Part shown: in pieces, positions 1 to 10,200 of the stretch
Position numbering within the stretch: the first letter of the stretch is position 1
How the letters are laid out: the number at the start of each line of letters is the position of its first letter
The notes under the pieces: generated by a model
Seen by the model: only the letters and a program-made list of their open reading frames with translations
What the model was told of the DNA's origin: nothing
Database searches by the model: none
Translations under genes and position numbers: made by a program
Origin: Chlorella sorokiniana
Taxonomy: Eukaryota > Chlorophyta > Trebouxiophyceae > Chlorellales > Chlorellaceae
Reading direction: 5' to 3'
NCBI GenBank assembly: GCA_025917655.1
Contig: CP084613.1
Coordinates: 4,590,001 to 4,654,000, forward strand
Length of the DNA stretch: 64,000 nucleotides

Positions 1-210
1 CGGGCAGTTGTGGGCCTGCTCCCCGATTTCAAGCAGGCCTTTGACCGCATGCCTCGCGATCGTTCGTGGCAGCAGCTACAACAGATTGGCGTCGGCAGCT
101 GCTGGCTTGCGGCAGCAAAGGCCATCCAAACAGAGGTGCCAGTGACGGTGGCTGGCGGCCTCCACGCCATCAACACACCATCGCCCGTCGAGCAAGGCTG
201 CCCCGCTTAG
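1..210 (+). pseudogene. Non-LTR retrotransposon reverse transcriptase fragment, copy A
   Basis: The frame is open from the window edge to a stop at 208-210. It reads DFKQAFDRMPRD near its start, which matches RT motif A (D-x-K-x-A-F-D-R-x-P), then a G-V-G/A-K-A-I stretch, AGGL, and ends near VEQGCPA, the place where LINE-type RTs have G-V-x-Q-G-x-P-L-S-P. The frame stops there, so the YADD catalytic motif and everything downstream are missing. A diverged copy of the same DNA lies inverted at about 5170-5490. This is a dead remnant of a LINE-like element; the clade cannot be set from so little sequence. It could extend to the left of the window. Confidence 0.7.
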
Positions 211-334
211 GGGGTATTTGAACGTGCTGCCTGCTTCCTTCCAACACCACCGCCCTCTTTGCTTCCCTACCTTCAGCGATGGGGAGAAGTTTGTGAAGCC
301 CACCGGAGAGCGGCTCTCCAGCAGTGAGCGCCCA

Positions 335-410
335 TACTGTTTGCTGGTCAGTCGCCCTGGGGCCGTTGTGGGGCCCCTGCTGCTTCTTGGCGCATATATA
401 TGTGAGCTTT
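335..410 (+). repeat. Dispersed repeat, copy 1 (direct partner at 6048-6112)
   Basis: About 60 bases here, centred on TCGCCCTGGGGCCGTTGTGG, recur with a few substitutions at 6048-6112 in the same orientation. Copy 1 lies just downstream of RT fragment A and copy 2 about 600 bases from RT fragment B, so both may be pieces of the same element family. The reverse strand has an open frame through both copies, but in different frames, so I do not call a gene. Confidence 0.5.
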
Positions 411-489
411 GCAAGGCGCTTGCGGCCCGCATACTCCTCCTGCCCAACCTGTGTCGGAGAAGCGCTGCGACGGCTGCTGGCCGGTTCCT

Positions 490-1296
490 GATACATGAAA
501 CATATTGAGAACTGTTGTCGATGGAATGGTAAGGGGAGTGTGCCGCCGGTGATGCACAGCGGCTGGCTGCTGCCGCCGCTGCTGCTTCGCCAGGCCGCCA
601 CAGCAGGCTCCAGCAGGCCACAGCAGGATTCAGTCACATATCTGCAGGCACAGCAAGGGATACAAACAAGGCTAAAGCCACAGATCCCCTTTATTATACT
701 GGGTTACTGCTCTATTTTCACGAAGGCTGGACTCTCCTGCTTCTGTTTAGCAGCCCGCCCGGGTGTGCGGCCTGCCACTGCGTCACACGTATGCATGCGC
801 ACGTCAATACCAGGAATGACTCTAATCGTACATCGCACTCGCTAAAATGCACAATGGACGTAATTTTTACAGGTATGGGCAAGTTGTTGAGGAAAACGTA
901 TGCACAGAGTGTCCTGCAGTGAGATTCTGAAACTGCACCGGTAGGCAGCACCGCTGCCGGTGCACTGCTGCAACGCGGCAGCAGAGCTTGGGAAGGGAGG
1001 GACTCGCGAGTTACTGGATCAAGAGCACTTCGTTGTCGGACCCAAGCATGGAAGCAACCATGTAAAGATTGCGAAGATGAGGAAGATAGAGATGTAGCGG
1101 TTGCGAGATCAGAGGAGATCAGAGAAAAACACGAAAGGAAGAAAGAAAGAATCAATCACTTCACAGCATAGACAGGGTCACTTAGCATGCCTTGCCAGTG
1201 TGTGCAGGGTGACAAGCGCCTGCCATTGTGCGGCGCCTCAGGCCATGCTGGCATAGCTCCAGATGCTGCCAAGGTGGCAGTTGTTTAGCTGAGGGT
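490..1296. other. 3' flank of the phosphate transporter, no gene seen
   Basis: This stretch holds no exon I can support. On the minus strand it carries the 3' UTR of the phosphate transporter, with a TGTAA signal at 871-867. Base composition is less GC-rich than the coding parts. Confidence 0.5.
867..871 (-). promoter_or_regulatory. TGTAA polyadenylation signal of the phosphate transporter
   Basis: TGTAA, the usual green-algal polyadenylation signal, lies about 426 bases past the stop codon on the minus strand. Confidence 0.45.
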
Positions 1297-4200
1297 TCAG
1301 GCGTTGGCGGTGAAGGTGGTGGTGTTCAGCGCGTTCATAACAGTGTTCACGCAGCCAGTGATGAAGTTGAAGCTAATCGGAGGGGTAGGCACCGCCTCGC
1401 TGTTGCACGCCGCCAGCATGATGTTTGCCTGCTCAGCCAGCACGGTGTTGCCGGTGGCAGCAGCAATCTCGGACATGTTGCCGGCAATGAAGTCTGCAGC
1501 AGAAAAAGCGGGCAGCGCAGGTTAGAAGGCATGGCATGGCAGTGGGCAGACAGTTTGCCAGCAGCGCCTGCAAGTCGCAGGCAGCTCAGGTGCGCCAGCG
1601 GGGCAAGGAGACGCACTTGCGGTGATGTTCAGGGAGTCCGTGTCTGCCACGCGCTGGTTGGTGTCGTTGCGGTAAGGGGCGTACACGCCCTGGGCGGTGA
1701 ATGCTGCATGCAGGGGCAAGGAGGACAGGCTTGTGCAAATGCAGCCTGACCCGGCAGGGGCAAGCAACTGCTAGTACATCTGCTGAGGCAGGAGGGATGG
1801 GCGGGCAGCTTCAACTGCTGGTTGTGCAAGCAGCCAGCTGGCCTGTTCACCAGCAGAGGTAAGGGCAGCGATGACCAGGGTGGCCACCCAGCCGCAGAAG
1901 AACTTGGCCAGCAGCATCCAATTGAACGCCTTGCGGCCAGCTGTGTTGGCACCCTCGGGCTTGCGGCCAGAAACCGCCTCAACCAGGCCCACGCCGGTCA
2001 CAGCGCCGACCAGGCAGTGGGTAGTGGACAGGGGCAGGCCGTAGCGCGAGCCGACAATGATGACGACGGCGGCAGCAAGCTCCACGCAGTAGCCACGGCT
2101 GTTTGTGAGCTTGGTCATCTTCACGCCCAGTACACGCATGATCTTGTAGCCGTAGGTGGCCAGGCCAATCACCATGCCCACACCACCAATCACAAGGATC
2201 CTGCAAGGTTCATAGCAAGCATAGTCAGCAGCATGCACGCTGAGGGACCAGCAACATAAGCAACTGCCCCGGAAGGGAGCGTTGCTGCAGCAGGCAGCAT
2301 GGGTGACAGGATTTCTGCAATGCAGGCAGGTAACCAATGCAGGCAGCTAATCAATGCAGCTTGGATCAAAAGCATGCCTGCCAGGCAGCGCACCAGACAG
2401 GCACGTCTGACTTGGACTCGACGCAGGTGCACTGCCAGACAGCGTAGATGCCAGCAAAGGGGCCAATGGAGTTGGCAACGTCGTTGGAGCCGTGGGCAAA
2501 GGAGTTGCACATGGCGGTGAACACCTGCACGCAGGTGCGTTTTCCATAGGGTCGAAACATTCTGAATATGATCAGCAGTAGCGGCATCTTGTTGGCCTCC
2601 GGAACCTCAGCCCCACCTGCAGGTACTTGAAGCTGATCTCCGTTTTGCGGTCAAACTGCTCGGCGTTCTGGTGCAGCTCGTTCACAGTCTTGTCTTCGCC
2701 AATGACGCCGTGCACGTCTGCAATGGCAGGCAGATGAAAGAGAAACAGGCCCTCGTCAAGGGGGAGCAACAGAAATAGAAAGCTGATCGCCTGGCGTCGC
2801 CGCAGCCACGCGAAAAGCGAACTGGAGCCTGCACAAGGCACAGCAGCTGGCCTCACCGTAGTTGGCAGACTTGGTCAGGGCGCCGAAAACCCTCGACTTG
2901 CGCATGTCCTTGAACATCTGGGGGTGCGCTCCTCGTGGCCAGCGCCGACAGCAGGCACATCGTCCGCGGCGGCGGCGGCCGCCCGGCGCCGCTGTCGGAG
3001 CCAGACTCCACGTCGCCCTTGGCCTGCGGAGGCAAGAGATGCATCCGAATGGGGTCGGAGAGGAGTGTTGCGTGTGGGTCTGGCGTAGGCTGGACAGCAG
3101 CTGCCGCACACGAGCACTGCTGCAACGCTGACCAATTCTTGCTGAAGTGCAAGCACCCGCGCTCTGCGGCAGGAGCCAGCCCACCTCTGTGGCAGCCTTC
3201 TCGCCGACCTCAGGGATGACCTCTGCCTTGCTCAGCTCGTCCCACTCCCGCTCCACCTTGCGCTTGACCAGCGGGATGCCGATGAAAGTGGTAATGAGGA
3301 AACCGCCGGTTGCAAAGCAGGCGGAGATCCAAGCGTTCTGGCCGTCAGAAACCTTGTCGCTCTGCACACAATGGAGGCAGAAGGGCATCAACTGGATGCA
3401 ACGGCGATGCAGCGGGAAGGCAGGCGGCAGCGCTGGGGACAGCTGCACCCGGCAGCCACTACGGCAGCACCACATGGACACACCGCCCACCACCCAGCAG
3501 CGTTCTCCCAACTCCTCACCAGCTTGGGGCCCTTCTGGATGATGTAGTAGCAGCCGATGTAGATCGTGATGAAGGTGAAGAGTGGCAGCATCCACAGCGA
3601 CAGCTTGTAGCTGTTCTGGCGGCGCAGCACGGCGTGGCGGGTGAACAGGAACAGCCCGGCGCCCCCAATGCCAGCCAGCAGGGGGAGGTGAACCAGGAGA
3701 TGACGATGACGGAGACACCCTCGAGGAAGGGGAAAGAGTCCTTCTCTTGCGACCAGATGACTGCGAGAAAGGGGGCATGGACAGCTTGGAGTCACCTGCC
3801 TGGTTGCCCGCCTCGTCACCTTCGAGACGCAGACTGCTGATGGTTCCGCCCCCGCTCACCAGAGTCGGCGCCAGCAGCAACCATGGACATTCCGATGACC
3901 GCGCCGACGATGGAGTGGGTGGTGGAGACGGGCAGCTCAAAGTAGGTGGCCACGAGCAGCCAGATGCCTGTGGCCAGCATGGCGCACAGCATGCCGTACC
4001 TGCAGAGGAGCGAGGCAACAGGGAGGCGTGGAGCGGGTGACACACGTCGGACTTGAGGGGCCTGTTAAAGCCCTGGTGACCTTCGGATCTGGGCTGGCAG
4101 CACCGCAGAGAGGAGCGACAGCTGGCAGCCGAAGTTGGGCGGGGCAGCAGTGGCCTGTCCAGCAGCAGAAGGCTGCCAAAGCAACACTGCTCGCAGGCTC

Positions 4201-4854
4201 ACATGTAGAGGTCGGGCTTGTTGGTGTATGCGTTCAAGTCAGCGATTTTGCCGCGCACGGTGTCCGTCACGCCCGCTCCCAGCAACACCGCACCGCCAAA
4301 CTCGCATACAGCCGCAATCATGATGGCCTGCCGCATTGTAAGGGCCTTGGCGCCTGCGAGAGGCAGGCGTGCAGGGCAGCGGTTAAAGGGTGCTGCCAGG
4401 ATGTGCGGCCATGGGGGTGAAAGACCTCCGGCACGTCACAGCGTCGCACGCACTGAAAAAGAGCAGGCAAGTTGCAGCAATGAGCGGCAGCTCACCCACG
4501 GAACTGCCAAACGCGTTGGCCACATCGTTCTGCAGGCAGGCGGCGTGGGACAGGCAGGGCCAGGGTGAGGAAGCGAGCGAGGGCGGAGAAGGAGCTAGCA
4601 ATTCATCAGCAACAGGCCAGAGTTAAAGAAACAGCGCAAAATAGGTTGCCGCGTTTCTCACAGCGCCGATGCCTGCAGAGGGGACATAAGGGGGTGCCAG
4701 TGAGGCAGCGGCCAGAGCCAGAACAGGTGCAGCATCAGCCGCGCCGCCAGGACAGGTGAAGCCAGACGAATCCGGAATCCCCACCGTAGGCCACAAAGAG
4801 TGCCAGGAAGATGGCGCAGACAAAGATCCAGGTGAACTCCCTGCAGTGAGACAT
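1297..4854 (-). CDS. PHO4/PiT-family phosphate symporter
   Basis: Thirteen exons on the minus strand: 4854-4785, 4672-4662 (11 bases), 4529-4496 (34 bases), 4353-4203, 3999-3860, 3760-3520, 3361-3185, 3023-2857, 2717-2617, 2524-2394, 2200-1851, 1703-1617 and 1493-1297, giving about 619 residues from ATG (MSHCREFTWIF). The two PiT halves are clear: GIGANDVANAFGSSVGAK and VSTTHSIVGAVIG in the N half, FAHGSNDVANSIGPFAG and LPLSTTHCLVGAVTG in the C half, separated by a charged cytosolic loop. This is the plasma-membrane PTB/PHO89 type that moves phosphate with Na+ or H+. Exon 3760-3520 needs one extra base (G run 3681-3685), and exon 3023-2857 needs two (one at G run 2920-2924), to keep frame and phase; I read these as sequence errors. 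All other exon phases agree. Confidence 0.93.
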
Positions 4855-5169
4855 GGAGGCAGGCGCAGCTGCGGTGACGGAACGCCACGTGTGCCAGCGG
4901 TTGCGGGCGGCGCCAGGAGGGGCGGGCAAAACTTCGCTACGGGGAGCCCCTGCCAGACAAGCAACTTTGCGCTCGAAAAAGCATTGTAGCAGATCAAGAT
5001 CTTGTGGACCAACAGCCCCGCCTGGAGGTCGCCCTTGTGCAGCGCTGTGTGTAATAAGTAGATCAATAGGAGAGAACTAATTCAGAACTAGTTCACGATT
5101 CCGGCATCTTCCACTAGATGCTTCCAGGTTGGTGCCACCTTGCGAGGGGCTTCAACTGGATGCCAACAG

Positions 5170-5490
5170 CCTACAGTGCAACTTCGGGTTGTGCCGCCCA
5201 GGATGACCAGGGGCCGCTGCAGCTGCTGTTGCTGCTTGCCGCTGGGCGGATGCTGCAAGCGAGGGCCTGCCGCTCTAGGCTGTCGAAGTAGAGCCCAAGT
5301 GGGCTGACTTGCTGGACGCCGATGGTGGTGTTGATGACGCGGAGGCCGCCAGCCACCGTCGCTGGCACCTTTGCGCAGATGGCCTTTGCCGCAAGTCAGC
5401 AGATGCCGACGCCAACCTGCACAGTTGCGAAGCACGTAGTCAATTGCTTGCAACAAGCGACGCAACAGGCCCACAACTGCCTGTCGCGCA
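5170..5490 (-). pseudogene. Non-LTR reverse transcriptase fragment, copy B (inverted)
   Basis: Read on the minus strand, this DNA begins with the same CAGTTGTGGGCCTG as copy A and then matches it over the GTTGGCGTCGGC...GACGGTGGCTGGCGGCCT segment. The translation VPATVAGGLRVINTTIGVQQ followed by SPLGLYFDSLER fits the RT block around G-V-x-Q-x-x-P-L-x-x-x-L-F/Y-x-x-x-L-E. It has other disabling changes than copy A (a frame change after the first block), so the two decayed separately. No catalytic YADD box is present. Confidence 0.65.
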
Positions 5491-7200
5491 CCTTGCTATT
5501 GTGCGGTACTGGTCCTGCAACGTGCGCGGGACAAGGGCTGCCCGCGCGGTGCTACGGTGCCGGCGGAAGCCAAGCTGCCCGTCTGCGCTGCGGCCGCTGC
5601 CCTCTGCCCACGCTGAGAGCCGCCGTTCAAGCAGAGAAGCAGAGAAGCACACAGCTTCGCTGCCTGGGTGCCGACTGCACTGCCGCGCAGGCCGGCTAAG
5701 TCGCCAGCTGGGCGCCAGGCTTTGGGTTGTCGGTGATGTCGCTGCGTGCGCCTAAGCTAAGCAAGCAGCCCACTCATCGCCAAGCCTCAGACTCAGCGGC
5801 GAACGGCGGCGCCAGGCAGCTTGCTGTTGAGTGCAGGAACCTGCTGTTGAGCGCAGGAACCAAGGCGCTAGGGGCCAATCACCGATATGCTTGGGGGCAC
5901 AAACTCACAGCTTCAGCCACCCCGGTGAGGGTAAAGGGGGTATCCACTGCCGTAAGCAGCGCCTGCTCCTCCTCGCTGGGCGGCTGTCAGATGGCTGTGC
6001 ACCGAGGCTAGGGTGGGGCGCGGCGAGCGGCGGTGGCGGAGCCAGCAGCTGTCTGCTGGTAAGTCGCCTTGGGGCCGTTGTGGCCCCCCCTGCTGCTTCT
6101 TGGCACATCCCCGCTGCCGGTTGTACAGGGCCAAAGTTGGGGTACTTGCGACAGCACGCTGCATGCTACATCCTTTTCAAAACAAGCGACATGCCCAAAT
6201 GCCGCCATGGCGACTGCAAGCCGCTTCCTGCGATCCCCGGCCCCCGCTGTCCTCCCCCAATCAGCACAGGGGGAGGAAGTGACCTCCGCAGGCAGCAGCC
6301 TCACCGTCCTGGTCTAAAGTGGATGAATCATGCATTCAATCGAGGAAATGCACGTGGGCCAACATCCACGTGTGATCGCAAGCTGCGGCTTCGACAGCCG
6401 TGGTGGCGGCAGTGGCGGGCAGCCCCCACTGTTGACATTGTCCTCCGCGGCCCCTGGACACCAGCGCTGAATTCCCTTAGGCTAGGAGTTTATCTTAGGC
6501 TAAATCGACGGCAAGCAAAGGCCGCTGCACAGAGCCAGCCACCAAACCAACATATGAACAACAACGTCACAGATAAAGCAGTGCAAGGCTGGGCAGCATT
6601 GCGCTGCTGCATGTCGAAGCCACTCTGCCCCACAAATCGTTTGGGAGGCTGAAAGAGCCGCCTGCTGAGCCATGCTGTGCTGTGGCTTGGCGTGTTTCAA
6701 GAACGTCCAGGCCTGCACCCTGCCTGTCCTATTGCGGCAATTGGTCAGGAGTTCCATGCGATCATAACAGCGCGCTGCCGTCCGTCACCCTGTAGATCAG
6801 GCGCCGGGGAAAACCCAATTCCTCGTTGCCGCGTTCAGCAACCCGAAGCTGCGCGCTTCTGTGCTTGTGATCTACCCCCATAGGTCATTGTATCGCACGG
6901 GGCCTGCTTGTGGAGCGAGAGGCACCTGTACTGGTGGCAGGTTCGTGCCCAGCTCCTTCCACATGGTGAAAGCTCTCCAGGCTGTTTGTGCCCCCCTTCA
7001 CGCCTTTCTGTCTCTCCACGGCTCTAACCAAGGCATACGCGCCGTCCCCAGACCCTGGAAACGCGGAACAGCAGCGAGGAAGGGCATGCCAGGTGGGGCT
7101 CCGGTATGCGGCGCAGGCCGGCTGCGTGTGTCAAGCAGTGCAAGTGCGCAGAAACCACCTCGCAGCTTGCCGTCGCGCGGCACCGCCACGCTGTCCAATC
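5491..7200. other. Gene-poor gap between phosphate transporter and lipase
   Basis: It holds dispersed repeat copy 2 (6048-6112) and a 20-base tandem duplication (TGCTGTTGAGYGCAGGAACC twice, about 5821-5861). A 273-codon plus-strand frame (5831-6652) runs through the repeat but has no recognisable domain or splice context. The right part must contain the 5' UTR and promoter of the lipase gene; no TATA-like box stands out. Confidence 0.4.
6048..6112 (+). repeat. Dispersed repeat, copy 2 (direct partner at 335-410)
   Basis: Same orientation and roughly 85 percent identity by eye to the segment at 335-410, sharing CTGGTMAGTCGCCYTGGGGC and the following CCGTTGTGG and CTGCTGCTTCTTGGC blocks. Confidence 0.5.
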
Positions 7201-10200
7201 ATGGAACCACCATCACGTCCCGCAGTGACAGCCAATGCGTCGGTGGAGAGCCGCGAGGCGCCGCCACCCGCAGGCCCTGCCGCGGCGGCGGCGGCGGCGG
7301 CGGCGGCACAGCCGCGGGAGACGGGCAGCCTGCAAGGCCCCCCAGGATGCCCAACCCGCCGCAATCCATAGCCGCCAAGGCCCTGCATTCCTTCTGGTGG
7401 GCGCTGCGGCCCTACCTGCCCCACGAGGGAGTGACCCCGGGGGCCGTGGCCGAGGCCGGCAACGGGCGCACCGTGTGGGTGGCCGGGCCGGCCCGGCGCG
7501 GCGCGCCCGCCGCGCCGCCACCGCCGCTCCCGGCGCCGCCAAGGCGGACGGCACCGACGTGGCCGCCGTGGTGCACTACAACGTCGCCACCCGCGCAATG
7601 GTCGTCGCCCTGACGGCGAGTTTTTGTTTGTTTGTTTTCGGGGGGGGGTCGCAGCTGCGCTTCCTGCTGTGGAGGGAGGGAGGGTTTGGGGGCAGGCGCT
7701 GCGCTTGCATGGATCATGGCTGAGCGCTTCGGCTGCTGGCGCCTGCCGCCCGGGTCGTGGAGGTGTGCGTGCGAGCGTGCCTGCCCCACACTCATCCTGC
7801 GCTCTCGCCCCTCACCCCTTGACCGCCCCAGCGGATACCCCACCCTGCACCCTGCTGCGACCCACCCACTGTCCCCCTCCCTCCCACACCCACCCACTGT
7901 CCCTCTCCCTCCCACACCCACCCACGCATTACATCATCCTGCAGGGCAGTGTTGAGCTCGTTCAGGCTGCGCTGGGCTCCCCCAAGGCGTCACCCCCGCC
8001 TGGCTGGCGGCCGCCAAGCCGGGGGCCAAGGTGGTGGCGGAGATGTCGCAGGTGGGTCGGGGGTGCGGTGTGTGCCTGCGCATATGCGTGGGCAAGGGGT
8101 TGGGGAGGCGGGGAGGTACGGTGGATGTGCGGCTGTGGCGGGGGGGCGGGGTTGGAGCCCCACTGTTTAGGTGGTAATGCGCCTTGGGATCGCCAGATTG
8201 TTTGTAGGCTGGGCTTCAGCATCTCCCTCCCTCCCTCACCAGTGTTCAACGCCCCCACCCCACCCACACACATACACACACCCTGTGGGAAAACGCCGCA
8301 GGAGCTGGATGAGCTGCTTGGAGCCACCTCCGACCCCCGCCCCCGCCACGCTACTCGGCGCCATCTCCGCGGCGCTCGGCGGCGCCCAGCCCCTCTCGCT
8401 CATCTGCACCGGCTACGGAGCGGGCGGCGGGCTGGCCGCGCTGGCGGCCGCGCGCCTCGCGCTGCGCTTTCCCGAGGCCGACGCCGCCTGCTTCGCGTTT
8501 GGCGCGCCCAAGTGAGCGGGTGGCGGCGGGGAGGGGGGCAGGCTTGGACCAGCAATCCGACCATGTGCGCTCTTTCGTGTCGCTTCCAGTTTGGAGCAGA
8601 GCGCCCCCTTGTTGCCTGCCACTCGGCCCGTGGGCCCAGCGCTGCCAGCAGAGTGCTGCGGCAGGCAGCCCAACACCGACAAGCAGACCACACAGACACA
8701 CACAGAAGAGACATGCACACACGCACATGCCCCCCCCTTTCCTCCAGCGTCGGCAACCAGGCCTTTGCCGAGGCCTTCAGCCTGCTGGTGGGGCAGAGCC
8801 TCAGGGTGGAGCACGCCGGCGACCCGCTGACAGGTGTGCTGCTTGTGTGGCTGCCCGGGCCAGTGTCGGGCTGCCTTGGTGCTGCGTTGCGCCGCCGCCG
8901 CGCCCGCGCTCCATGTTCCCCCGCCTCACGGCTCCACTGCAACTGGCCGCCTGCCGCCAGCGCCGCACACTGCCTTCTCCACGACGCTTCCCGCGCCCTA
9001 GTCCCGACAGCGCCCGCCCGCCCGCCCACCCTTCATTCCCCGGCCCCTCATTCGCCCCTTGTGCACCCCTCATCCCCCTGGCCCCCAACCGCCCCCTTGC
9101 ACCCCTCAGCCGCCCCTCATCTGCCCCTTCCCCCCCGCCTCCCTACCCACGAGCAGCTGAGCCTAGCGCCGCCGCCTGGACCTTCCCAGCCTCCTTCGAC
9201 CTGCCCGTGGGCGTGGCGGCGGCGCCGGGCAGCAACCCCTGGGCCAGCCACACCCTGACCGCCTACTTCGAGGCGCGCTGCTGCTGCTCCTGCCGCCTTC
9301 TGCCCACTCTGAGTCGCAGCCGCAGCTCAGCTGCCGCCGCCGCCGCTGAGCACCTTAGGGCCAAGCGCAGGAGGCGCGGCGCGGCGCTTCACACCGCCGC
9401 CGCAACACACATCAGCGGCAGCCTTGCTGCCACACATCAGCAGCAGCACGGCTGCCGCTGCTGCTTGCCCGCTGAAGCTTGCCGCTGTTCCCGCCTGCTT
9501 CCGACGCTTTCCATCCCGGCCCAGCGGCGGCCCGAACACTTCCCCGCCTTTACTGGCTCGCCTCTCGCTGACCCTCCCCTTCCCGGCTTCTCGTCTTCGC
9601 ACGGAGCGCCCCCAGTGCCCCCGCTTTCCGGCACCCGCACACCCACTCACCCACCCACCGTGCAGGCCCTGCTGGCCTCCGTTGACCCAGGGGAGCTGCC
9701 GTACAACGCCCCCGGGGTCTACCTGATGGTGCAGCCCAGCCGGGTCAAGAGCGACGCCGCAGACGCGCTGCAGGCGGGGCGCCGCGACAAGCCCTGGCCC
9801 ATCGACGATTGGTTTGTGCCTGGTGGGTGGGCACGGCGGTGCCTGGCGGCTGGGCGCGGCAGTGCCTGGCGGCTGGGCGAGGCGGTGGTTGGGAGGTGGG
9901 CGAGGCTGGGCTGCTTGTTGATCTATGAAATCGTGTGTGAAGGGGTGTGTGCCGAGGCCGAAAGGAGGTGGGGGCAAAGGGTTGGGTGATGGGGAGGCGT
10001 AGGTGGGGCACGGGAGTTGGTGGGCTGACAGACAGCAGGCTGGGTGCGGCGGCGGGAGCGGCGATTGCTGCCGCGCACAACGCCGATGGCGATTGCAGCC
10101 ATGCACAGCGCTGGCCTTAGCAAACCAGAGAGCCAAACAAAGCCTAGCCCTATTGCGAAGCCCCGCGGGCTGAGCGCATCCCTGTTGCTTTTCGAGTTTC

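Noticed and set aside
5831-6652. 273-codon plus-strand frame in the gap before the lipase
   Set aside because: It crosses dispersed repeat copy 2, shows no domain and no sensible start context.
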